Shown here: positions 27,179 through 36,015 of the stretch, in pieces | Position numbering within the stretch: the first letter of the stretch is position 1 | Layout of the letters: each line of letters starts with the position of its first letter | From: an uncultured Lachnospiraceae bacterium | GTDB lineage: Bacteria; Bacillota; Clostridia; Lachnospirales; Lachnospiraceae | DNA: 53,975 bases | Assembly (NCBI GenBank): GCA_946403075.1 | Contig: CAMIYN010000006.1 | Span: 1-53,975 of the forward strand | Direction of reading: 5' to 3' | Position numbers and translations under genes: made by a program | The notes under the pieces: generated by a model | Database searches by the model: none | What the model was told of the DNA's origin: nothing | What the model saw: the letters and a program-made list of their open reading frames with translations, nothing else

Positions 27179-29401
27179 TTACTTTGTTTTTTCTATAGAA
27201 AAATTTGTTTTTGTAATCTCCCCATTTTCACCTACTATTGAAATAATATGCTCTCCTACTGATAGTGAAATTTCTTTTTCATAGCTTTTGTCAACTCCTA
27301 TAAATTCTGTATCTAAATACCAATAAACATTTTGCTTTTTTAAATTTGCAATTTTTACTACAAGTTTTTGCTCCCTATCCAAATCTTTTGGAATCAAAAT
27401 TTTTAGATTTGGTGTAGGATATAATATTTTCAAGCTTTTATCATTTAAAGTAGTATAATAGATATCAGATACATCCCTATTTTCTCTTATGAAATAATTA
27501 ACTACTTCCAACGGATAGTTTAATATTACTTTTTCATGACTATTCACAAATTCAGGACTTCTCGAATCAATCTCTACATCATTTTCATCAACATAAATTT
27601 TTTTATAATATGGCGAAAGTTTTAAAGGCTTTGCCGATTTTGGAAATCTAATTTTTTTAGTTTCTATTTTATCATACTCAATCCTATAACCTGTAATTTT
27701 ATCAACTTCTATATTTTCTAAATCATATATGGGCTCAACGAATCTTTTATTACTATTATCTAACTCTTGAAAGACATTAAATAATAATCTCCCGCCACTG
27801 ATAACTCCTGATAAATTATCATTTCCTTTTCCAGAAAAATTACCAACCCATACTACAACAGTATAGTCAGGAGTCATACCACAAGCCCAAGCATCTCTCT
27901 TTCCAAAGCTTGTTCCAGTCTTCCAAGATATAGGTTCTTTTGATTTATATAGATTATTTAATCCAGGTCTTACAAGTTCTTTTAATGTGTCAATCGTTAG
28001 GAAACTTGCACCATCTGAAAACATTTTTTTTGTTTGTTTTTTCTCATCATTTAAAACATAATTTAATTCTCCAAAACTTCCATAATTTGATAATCCTACA
28101 TATAACTTAGCAATTTCCTCTACAGAAAATTCTCTCGTCCCAAGTATTAAAGATAATCCATATCTCTCAGGTGAATTTTCACTAAATCCAAGTAGATCTT
28201 TTAAAAAATAATAAAATTTATTTTCACCAAACTGTTGCAGTAAATGCACAAATGGAATATTTAATGAAGATATCAAAGCTTCTCTTGCTTGTATCATTCC
28301 AGTATATTTTTTATTTGCATTTTGTGGATTAAAATTTGCAAAGAACATTGGCACATCTTGAACCAAGGACTCAGGTGCAATTAATCCTTCATCAATAGAT
28401 AATGCATATAAAAAAGGTTTTAGAATAGAGCCAGGAGATCTTTTTGCAATTATTCCATCAACTTGTCCCTCGTTTTCCATATCCATAAATTCTTGAGAAC
28501 CTATATATGCTTTTACATTTCTTGTTTTATTTTCAATAACGAGCATTGCAGCATTTACTATGCCTTCTGAATGGGTGAAATTAATATATGATTTCACAAT
28601 TTCTTGCATTCTCTTTTGCAAATTATAATCAATAGTTGTTCTAATCACTTTATTTTTTTCTATATTTTTTAATCGCCTCGCAAGATGTGGGGCAGTTCTC
28701 TCAAATACATACTTCCCATCAGGCAATGGTTCAGATTTTGCAAGATATAATTGTTCTTCTGTAAGTTTTCCTTTTTTAAAAAGTTTATCTAATAAATTAT
28801 TTCTCTTGTTTATTAGTTTCTCTCTATTTTTTTCTACATTCATAGCAGATGGTGAATTTGGCAAAACTGCAATCAAAGCACACTCTGCCCAAGATAGATT
28901 TTTTGGTTCTTTTTGAAAATACATTCTTGCCGCTGTCCCATATCCTACGATGTTTCCACCATATGGTGCATTATTTAAATAGAGCTTTAAAATTTCATTT
29001 TTACTTAATTTACTTTCTATCTTAAAAGAATGAATTATTTCTATAAATTTATTTATATATGTTCTCTTTTTAGGAATTGCAATTTTTGCTACTTGCATCG
29101 TAATAGTGCTTGCACCACTTCTCTTTTTCCCACTAAAATTATTAAAAATTGCTCTAATTATTGCAAGAAAATCCACCCCTCTATGTTTAAAAAAATTTTT
29201 ATCCTCGTAGGTAATCACTGCCTCACACAGATTATCACTCACTTCCTCTTCTATTTTTAAATGCCATTGTTCGTCATCATTTAAAAACACATCCATCAAT
29301 TCACCATTTATGTCAAGTAAAGAAGTGCTATACCTACTCTCTATCTCATTTTGCATTTTTTTTACATCAAAACTTACATAAATGAATAAGATAGAGAGCA
29401 A
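27179..29401 (-). CDS. pbpC: Penicillin-binding protein 1C (bifunctional)
   Basis: 740 residues from the TTG at 29401. Glycosyltransferase motifs EDKNFFKHRGVDFLAIIRA and GASTITMQVAK (about 75-120). Transpeptidase motifs: SILK in KRSPGSILKP, SLN and KTG in SWKTGTSFGKRDAW. The C-terminal ~130 residues fit the BiPBP_C domain that marks PbpC. The membrane anchor begins upstream of this TTG: the frame is open back to 29461, adding KVSIHKKIKYFVLFIISLF, and there the gene before it ends in ATAA where ATGA would be typical. So the true start is probably ATA at 29461 (or an ATT at 29437). PbpC often accompanies a bacterial alpha-2-macroglobulin, as here. Confidence 0.9.
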   Translation of the reverse strand: MLSILFIYVSFDVKKMQNEIESRYSTSLLDINGELMDVFLNDDEQWHLKIEEEVSDNLCEAVITYEDKNFFKHRGVDFLAIIRAIFNNFSGKKRSGASTITMQVAKIAIPKKRTYINKFIEIIHSFKIESKLSKNEILKLYLNNAPYGGNIVGYGTAARMYFQKEPKNLSWAECALIAVLPNSPSAMNVEKNREKLINKRNNLLDKLFKKGKLTEEQLYLAKSEPLPDGKYVFERTAPHLARRLKNIEKNKVIRTTIDYNLQKRMQEIVKSYINFTHSEGIVNAAMLVIENKTRNVKAYIGSQEFMDMENEGQVDGIIAKRSPGSILKPFLYALSIDEGLIAPESLVQDVPMFFANFNPQNANKKYTGMIQAREALISSLNIPFVHLLQQFGENKFYYFLKDLLGFSENSPERYGLSLILGTREFSVEEIAKLYVGLSNYGSFGELNYVLNDEKKQTKKMFSDGASFLTIDTLKELVRPGLNNLYKSKEPISWKTGTSFGKRDAWACGMTPDYTVVVWVGNFSGKGNDNLSGVISGGRLLFNVFQELDNSNKRFVEPIYDLENIEVDKITGYRIEYDKIETKKIRFPKSAKPLKLSPYYKKIYVDENDVEIDSRSPEFVNSHEKVILNYPLEVVNYFIRENRDVSDIYYTTLNDKSLKILYPTPNLKILIPKDLDREQKLVVKIANLKKQNVYWYLDTEFIGVDKSYEKEISLSVGEHIISIVGENGEITKTNFSIEKTK

Positions 29402-29457
29402 AAATAGTGAAATTATAAAAAGAACAAAATATTTAATTTTTTTATGTATTGAAACTT

Positions 29458-32400
29458 TTATTTTACGAAAACCCTACTTCCTTTTTTATATGCTCTATAA
29501 TTATTGTCATACATAGCTTCTAAAGTAGTCCCTGGGAAATCATATTCACCTTTTGACACTACATTAATTTTTACAAAAAAGTTATATTTTACTCCCCAAT
29601 TTGTATGATTAAAGAACCACATTACTCTATCATCTCTAATATCAGTGTATGAAATATTTGTATTTTTACTTGCATCTTCTACCCACTTTGGTGATTTTGA
29701 ATTTGTAACTCTTAAATTTTCAATTTCCCAACAGCTTGGTAAAACTTGTGTTATTGCAATATTTTCAACATAATCAGTATTGCTTCTCGTTGGCTCTACA
29801 ATAACTTTCATCCAAAAACTATCCCCTGAGTTTAGATTACTAACATTGATTTTTTCTCCCATATCATCATAATACTCTCTATCTATTGTAAAACCTTCTG
29901 CATACTCTTCTACTTCACTATTTAAAGGGATGCCTTCCCAAAAATAATTTACATATGTCATACCATCTGTAGTAGAGGTCACTGTGATATTTTTAGCGGA
30001 TTCACTAATTGTCATTCTATATTGACCTGTTGTTGAATATTCTGTCTTTACTCCATCTATATCGATTACACCTCTAATTTCTTCTTTAAATTCATCCGAA
30101 ACTATATTTGAAAGTGCAAGTAATGAATAAGCTGTTGTCTGTGTAGAATACCAATTTTTACTTCTTAGAGAATTTAATATTTCATCAAATGCTTCTGTAT
30201 CAATTTTTCCGTATATTGTAAAATAGCAATCTAAATATACAGCAATTTCTCTTAGCTTTGACCCATAACTATAATTATAATAATACCTATCTCTTGCGAT
30301 AAGTTCATCAAACATTTTCATTATACCTGTAATATTTATTTTTGATGCAATATTTAATGCAGTATTTCCTTCTCCTGCCATTTTATATGCAGCTGCAAGA
30401 TACATTTTTGATGTTAGGTTCATATTGTTAAAATGATTTTCATACATATAATTCATTTCACTAATATTTGCTTTATCTGCATATGCTAGTAGATATAATG
30501 CATAACACTTCCAGTCAATGCCATACGAAGTCTCTATGTCTTTTCCCTTTACAGTCCTTTGCATATAACTTAGCCAATTAGTGAGCATTGAATCTGGCAC
30601 ATAGTATCCATTTTTTTTCGCACAAAGTAAGAAATGTCCTATATAATTTGTGGCAAAATCAGATGTGTAATTATCTCCTGGCCAATAAGAAAATGAACCA
30701 TTTGCTAACTGAAATAATTTAAGTTTTGAAATACCAGCATTTATGTTGTCTATAACTTCTGTTTTATTGTAATTTTTTATAGTAGTTAATTTATCTATAA
30801 ATAGCTGTGGAAAGACAGATGATGTCGTTTGCTCTGCACATCCATAAGGATATCTTATTAAGTATTTAAGTCTTTGGTCTAAGCCAAGCAATCTAATATT
30901 TGAAATAGTTATCACACTATCAACTGTCCCCTTTACATAATCATCACTTTGTTTAAATGTAGTAGAATTCTTACCTTTAATAACTTCATTTTCACTTATT
31001 TCCATAGGTGGATTATTGCTATTAATTGCCATCTCAACTGTGTCTTCATAATTATAAACATTTGACTTTACACCTATTGTCAGCTCTTCTTTTCCTACTT
31101 CTTTTCCAATACTATCATCAAAATAGATTATTTGTTTATCGCCCTTTGACATAGTCAAATTTTTAGTTTGTGTTTTTTCTTTAAATTTATAATATACTTG
31201 AATTTCCCCTATTCCATCTTCAAGTGCAAAAATTGATACTGGAATACTCATTACATCATTTATTTTGAGAGTTCTTGGAATAGTTGGTTCAACAATCAAT
31301 GGTGCCTTTACTATCATATTTCTCTCAACTTGCCCATAACTATTTCCTTTTGCGGCAATAACCATTATCCTAACTGAACCCATATAATTTGGCATCTCAA
31401 ATTCTACAGATGCACTACCATTGTTATCTGTTGTCAAAACGCCTTTAAACATTGATACAGGTTTGAATCTATCTGCCTCTTCTAACCCAAGTTCTTTTAA
31501 TCTTTTTCTTCTTGCTAACTCATTGATTAAAGATTCATCACCGCCAACTTTCAATATTTGATTAATTGCACCATAAGGTCTATCTATGATTTCAGAGTAA
31601 TTATCAAATAATAAAATATTTGAAGCAAGTTTTTTATAAAAATAATCCCAAGGTGATGGAGTCTTGAAAGATGTAATATCAAGTAAACCTTCGTCAACTA
31701 CTGCAATAGTATAATCCACCTGTTCTCTCTTTTTATTTCTAATATTTACAGTAAATTTTTCATTTGGCCTAATGTTTTCTGGAGCATCAATTTCTAAATC
31801 TATTTTTGTATCATCATCTTCTACTACTATAGGGATAACACCATATAGTCTAAGTGGTCTATCATTTTCTTTTATCATATAGTTTTGTATGAGTGTAATG
31901 TATACATAAATATTTGGTGTCATATCTTTTGTAATCCTAATCTGTTCTACCATATCAACTTTATCAACTACTCTAAATTGTTGATCTATTATTTTCCCTG
32001 CCTTTTCTATTGTTATTATTGCTTGTGATGACTCTACACCCTTATATTTTATTTGTGCAAAATCCCCAACAGAATATTTTTTCTTGTCAGAAATAATATT
32101 TAGTGTTTCAACTTTCTTTGTAACACTTGGGTCTACCCACTCACTTGATTGTAGGTTAACACCAACTATTTGCCCTGTAGTCTCATCTTCAATTTCTACA
32201 TAAATGTATTCTGCAGATGGTAATGTGTTAGTCATAAGATATGGAACATCTCTCGTGAGTAGCTCTCCCTCTTCCATTAATTTAGTATTTTTGTCAGTTT
32301 TAAATGATCTAATGAAATTATCATAATCAGAATAATCCCACCACCAATAATAATCATTTCCATATAGCCTATATTTTAGTTTTTTATTTGGAACTAATTT

Positions 32401-34377
32401 TTCTCCATCTTCTGTCACACATATAACATTTAAATCTAGTTTGCTGCCTGGTTTTTTATATCTATCTACATTTTCTATTCCAATATAAGTATCATACTTC
32501 TTTAATTTCAAAAACTTACTTGTAGAAACTGGTCTACCACCATCATCTGTCACACGACCTGACACATCAACTAACATATTAACTGAACCAAAATTAACAT
32601 TACCAAAATCAGGTTCAATTTTTGCATATCCTTTATTGTCTAAAACACCAGAATAATATTTATTATCATAGTATCCGTATGAAGAAGCAGCTTTAAAAGT
32701 ATAATCTTTATATTTTTCAAAATTTATAGGTTCTTCTCTTATATCAAAACTAACATTATATTTTAAATTGCCAGCAGGCTCCCCAAATAAATAATTTGCA
32801 TTTATGCTAAAATCATCAAGTCTACTATTTAGATTTACCGAATCTGGAAAATTTAAATCAACCCTTATCCTATTTGGAACAACTGTTTCAACTGATATAT
32901 CTTTTTTAAATACTTGATTTCCAATAGTTGCCTCTAATTTCCATATACCTGTTCTTGCAGAAGTTTCAGTTTTGAAAGCATAAGTATAAAATCCATTTTT
33001 GCCATCTTTTATCACATCGTTTTCGATCATCTTTGAACCAGTTGGGTCATATACAGTAATTTTTACAGGCTGATTATCTTCTAATGGCTTATCGTTATTT
33101 CTTGCAATTAGAGAAATATATACTGGGTCTCCTGGCCTATACACACCTCTCTCTGTATAAAGATATCCATTTACACCTTCTGTTACATATGCACCATCAA
33201 CTGCAAAACCATTAGTACTTAGATTATTTTTTAGCATCAAAATAGATTTAGACTTTCCATCATCAGCATAAATATAAAAACTTTTTTTATTAGATTCAAA
33301 ATTTACTACTCCATTTGAATCACTTGTCTTTTCTTCAAGTATTTGATTATTTTTTGACATTAAATAAACTTTTGACCCGCGAATTGGTCTATTCTCAACT
33401 ATATCCAAAACATTTACAAGATAGCCTTTATTATTTTGCGAAGCCATGAGCCCAATATTTGTTAAAAGAATTGTCTTTGACACTTTTGCATTTTCATATA
33501 AATATTCTTCTACTCTCCAATCACTCATATTTGATGGAAATTTATATGATGTGCCATCCTTATCATATTTTGCCTCAATCATATAAAATCCATTTGTGTC
33601 AATTACACCAGTTAAATCTATTGCACTCTGCACCCAAGTATCAACTTCATTTTCTATGTCAAAATCTATATCATAAATTTTATCACCTACATTTTCAAAA
33701 TTATAATCATACCAATATTGTCCGTTTCCACTAAAATCAAATCCTTGCAAAAACTGAGTTGTATTATTTGCATAAATCTTTTTTACTACTATATTTACTT
33801 TTGTCACATTTAGAGTTCTTATATATACTTTTTTATCATATATTGATGGCAAAATAATACCATCATTTGTAAAAACTATTTTAGGTTTCTTTTGGTCAAA
33901 AACTATCTCTGCAGTATCTCCCTCGCTCAGAGCTGACCCATCAACTGCCCTTATCCCTTTTAAAACAGACACCTTATATGTAAATTTAGCATTAAAATCA
34001 CCTTTTAATATAAATTTATTGTCAACTTTTGAAACAGTAAAATCTATCTCTGGCTCAACCTTTATGTATGCTGTGCCATCAAACTTATCTTGTATATTTT
34101 TTGAAAAAACTATCTCTATATATGTTGATTTATCAGTATCCCTATACCCCGCTATGTCTTTTAATAACATAGGGCTTACTACTTCGTGTGCCTCTTGAAT
34201 ATGTATACCTTCATCTTCGGTATTCTCTACACTTTCATCATCGACAATTTTATTAGTCGTTTGACTCTCCGTAGTTGCAACCGTTTCACTATCAACCACT
34301 TTATTTTTACACGAAACTATAAATAATCCCATTGCAAGTAAAAATATTGTTATTTTTAAAAACCTTAACTTTCTCAT
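29458..34377 (-). CDS. Bacterial alpha-2-macroglobulin, lipoprotein with thioester
   Basis: About 1,639 residues. A signal peptide with a lipobox (FIVSC) predicts lipidation at C23. MG-type beta-sandwich domains follow, including the GVYRPGDPVYI motif of MG2-like domains, then the alpha-2-macroglobulin core (VRIMVIAAKGNSYGQVER). The thioester CAEQ is intact in PYGCAEQTTS with the cysteine at about 1180, followed by the helical thioester domain. The family traps attacking proteases covalently in the periplasm; with PbpC it is thought to guard or repair the wall. The ATG at 34377 has GGAGGT ahead of it. Confidence 0.93.
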   Translation of the reverse strand: MRKLRFLKITIFLLAMGLFIVSCKNKVVDSETVATTESQTTNKIVDDESVENTEDEGIHIQEAHEVVSPMLLKDIAGYRDTDKSTYIEIVFSKNIQDKFDGTAYIKVEPEIDFTVSKVDNKFILKGDFNAKFTYKVSVLKGIRAVDGSALSEGDTAEIVFDQKKPKIVFTNDGIILPSIYDKKVYIRTLNVTKVNIVVKKIYANNTTQFLQGFDFSGNGQYWYDYNFENVGDKIYDIDFDIENEVDTWVQSAIDLTGVIDTNGFYMIEAKYDKDGTSYKFPSNMSDWRVEEYLYENAKVSKTILLTNIGLMASQNNKGYLVNVLDIVENRPIRGSKVYLMSKNNQILEEKTSDSNGVVNFESNKKSFYIYADDGKSKSILMLKNNLSTNGFAVDGAYVTEGVNGYLYTERGVYRPGDPVYISLIARNNDKPLEDNQPVKITVYDPTGSKMIENDVIKDGKNGFYTYAFKTETSARTGIWKLEATIGNQVFKKDISVETVVPNRIRVDLNFPDSVNLNSRLDDFSINANYLFGEPAGNLKYNVSFDIREEPINFEKYKDYTFKAASSYGYYDNKYYSGVLDNKGYAKIEPDFGNVNFGSVNMLVDVSGRVTDDGGRPVSTSKFLKLKKYDTYIGIENVDRYKKPGSKLDLNVICVTEDGEKLVPNKKLKYRLYGNDYYWWWDYSDYDNFIRSFKTDKNTKLMEEGELLTRDVPYLMTNTLPSAEYIYVEIEDETTGQIVGVNLQSSEWVDPSVTKKVETLNIISDKKKYSVGDFAQIKYKGVESSQAIITIEKAGKIIDQQFRVVDKVDMVEQIRITKDMTPNIYVYITLIQNYMIKENDRPLRLYGVIPIVVEDDDTKIDLEIDAPENIRPNEKFTVNIRNKKREQVDYTIAVVDEGLLDITSFKTPSPWDYFYKKLASNILLFDNYSEIIDRPYGAINQILKVGGDESLINELARRKRLKELGLEEADRFKPVSMFKGVLTTDNNGSASVEFEMPNYMGSVRIMVIAAKGNSYGQVERNMIVKAPLIVEPTIPRTLKINDVMSIPVSIFALEDGIGEIQVYYKFKEKTQTKNLTMSKGDKQIIYFDDSIGKEVGKEELTIGVKSNVYNYEDTVEMAINSNNPPMEISENEVIKGKNSTTFKQSDDYVKGTVDSVITISNIRLLGLDQRLKYLIRYPYGCAEQTTSSVFPQLFIDKLTTIKNYNKTEVIDNINAGISKLKLFQLANGSFSYWPGDNYTSDFATNYIGHFLLCAKKNGYYVPDSMLTNWLSYMQRTVKGKDIETSYGIDWKCYALYLLAYADKANISEMNYMYENHFNNMNLTSKMYLAAAYKMAGEGNTALNIASKINITGIMKMFDELIARDRYYYNYSYGSKLREIAVYLDCYFTIYGKIDTEAFDEILNSLRSKNWYSTQTTAYSLLALSNIVSDEFKEEIRGVIDIDGVKTEYSTTGQYRMTISESAKNITVTSTTDGMTYVNYFWEGIPLNSEVEEYAEGFTIDREYYDDMGEKINVSNLNSGDSFWMKVIVEPTRSNTDYVENIAITQVLPSCWEIENLRVTNSKSPKWVEDASKNTNISYTDIRDDRVMWFFNHTNWGVKYNFFVKINVVSKGEYDFPGTTLEAMYDNNYRAYKKGSRVFVK

Positions 34378-34404
34378 ACATACCTCCAAAAAAAACTTTT
34401 ATTT

Positions 34405-34432
34405 ATGATATAGAAAATTATATTGTTTACAA
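34405..34432 (-). promoter_or_regulatory. Probable promoter of the A2M-pbpC-vanZ operon
   Basis: On the minus strand, TTGTAA (34427-34432) and TATCAT (34405-34410) with a 16-base spacer, about 27 bases before the ATG. Moderate match to the sigma-70 consensus. Confidence 0.4.
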
Positions 34433-34503
34433 TCTATTTTAACAAATCTATTTATATAAAACAATTTAAAAAATTAAATGATAAAGTCAAGCTTTTGTAG
34501 GTA

Positions 34504-34523
34504 AAATGTTTAATAAAACATTT
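34504..34523 (-). terminator. Possible terminator after kwaB
   Basis: An 8-base-pair stem AAATGTTT/AAACATTT with a 4-base loop, 20 bases past the kwaB stop. It is AT-rich and has only a short T run, so it would be weak; the opposite strand has an A/T flank as well. Confidence 0.35.
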
Positions 34524-34542
34524 AAAAAGCCTAACAATTTAT

Positions 34543-35421
34543 CTAAAATTTACTTATTCTCTTTTGTTTTGAATTACTAACAAATTCTACATCGGATAAC
34601 ACACCCCTATATATATCATCGTTTAAAAATCTCAACATTTCCTTAATTTTTACAGTATCATTTGGAATTAAAATTTTATTATTTTTTACTTGCATATCGA
34701 TTTTAAACTTTTTCGCTTTATTTCTTATTTGTTCAATATTATATTTTCTAAGTACTCCAGAGTCGTTTAATGATGCAATTAGTTTCCTTATTGTAGCATT
34801 AGCAGTAGTTAAAAAATTTTTCTCATTCTCTTCAGAACCAAAATCTATTTTTTCATCACTAATAAAAGTTTTTACTTCACAATCAGTAGCTTCTCTATAA
34901 TATTTTGTTAAATCAAATATACCCTTTGTGTAAAAAAAAGATTTGAATAGCAATTTATTATTAACATACAAACAGTCTATTGAATCTAAAATTGATATTC
35001 CATCTCTTTTATCTAAAACAAAAGTATCTTTATCATATATTAAATTAAATTTCCCTAGAGATGTTATATATTGCGATTTACGAAAATTTTGAAACACTAT
35101 ATTATATTCATCTTTTTTTTTGTCATACTTTCCCAGCATAATTGCTTTTAAATTTAAATTACTAATTTTCGCCTTTTCTACCCCTGCTTCAAATTTAATA
35201 GCCTCTTTAATATTTTCTTGCATATCAAAATCTTGAATATAAAAAACTTCATCGCTTTCTAATTTATAAATACCATCAAACTTGACTGGTTCCAATTTTA
35301 AATACTCATCTTTTTCTTTCTCAAATGCTTTGGTTATTTCTTGCTGTGTCTCTAAGTTAATTTCCAACCTAAAAATTTCATCTTCCTCTGTTATAATATA
35401 AATCGAACTCCTTTCTAACAT
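34543..35421 (-). CDS. kwaB: Kiwa defence protein KwaB-like (DUF4868)
   Basis: 292 residues. The central half reads like DUF4868 (KwaB): a short-stretch pattern of FQNFRKSQYITSLGKFNLIY, an LDKRDGISILDSIDCLYVN segment, then LLFKSFFYTKGIFDLTKYY. In the Kiwa anti-phage system KwaB is the cytoplasmic, DNA-associated partner of membrane protein KwaA. The stop of the upstream kwaA and this ATG share one base (TAATG), implying coupled translation and fixed stoichiometry. No catalytic motif is recognised. Family length fits (about 300). Assignment is by remembered family pattern; a profile search would settle it. Confidence 0.78.
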   Translation of the reverse strand: MLERSSIYIITEEDEIFRLEINLETQQEITKAFEKEKDEYLKLEPVKFDGIYKLESDEVFYIQDFDMQENIKEAIKFEAGVEKAKISNLNLKAIMLGKYDKKKDEYNIVFQNFRKSQYITSLGKFNLIYDKDTFVLDKRDGISILDSIDCLYVNNKLLFKSFFYTKGIFDLTKYYREATDCEVKTFISDEKIDFGSEENEKNFLTTANATIRKLIASLNDSGVLRKYNIEQIRNKAKKFKIDMQVKNNKILIPNDTVKIKEMLRFLNDDIYRGVLSDVEFVSNSKQKRISKF

Positions 35422-36002
35422 TATTCCACTCCTTCCTCTGCAATAAACATATTTTCAAATATTCTTTTCGCATATTTAATTTTTGTAAAATCTCTTATTT
35501 CCTTTTTTGACAATAAAATTACATCGCTTGTTTTATTTTCATTGATTTCTATTGAAACACAATAAAAGTGATACGAGAAAATAAGTCCATTAGGAATATT
35601 TTCATCTCCTATAGAATAAAGTACTGCAATCACTATCAAAATTACAATAAACAATATTAATCCTATTGTATTACTTATATTATTTGACTGATTACATAAT
35701 CGTATTATAAAAGGTATAATAATATTAGACAACACTATTATTTTATTTCTTTCAATATTTTTTTTATTTGTAATTATTATAGATATTTGGGGTAATTTTT
35801 TTATAAAATTAAATAAAAAACACACTAAAATTAATTCAATTAAAATAATAAACAAAAAAACTATTAATAATTTTATTATTCGTTCACTCGTAATTTGTTC
35901 TGTTATTAACCACTCACAAAACAAAATCCCTAAATATGTTAGCATATTCCAAGGAAAAACAATTGAAAAATTATATATAAATTTTTGAAAACCATTCAAC
36001 AT
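35421..36002 (-). CDS. kwaA: Kiwa defence protein KwaA-like, four-helix membrane protein
   Basis: 193 residues with four predicted membrane helices (about 11-33, 43-67, 88-103, 111-131) and a cytoplasmic C-terminal ~60 residues. That is the size and topology of KwaA, the membrane sensor of Kiwa, and it directly precedes and overlaps a KwaB-like gene. The primary sequence alone is not decisive because KwaA is weakly conserved. GAGAGGA lies 13 bases downstream of the ietS stop region, before its ATG. It has no promoter of its own that I can see. Confidence 0.7.
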   Translation of the reverse strand: MLNGFQKFIYNFSIVFPWNMLTYLGILFCEWLITEQITSERIIKLLIVFLFIILIELILVCFLFNFIKKLPQISIIITNKKNIERNKIIVLSNIIIPFIIRLCNQSNNISNTIGLILFIVILIVIAVLYSIGDENIPNGLIFSYHFYCVSIEINENKTSDVILLSKKEIRDFTKIKYAKRIFENMFIAEEGVE

Positions 36003-36015
36003 TTACACTTTCCTC

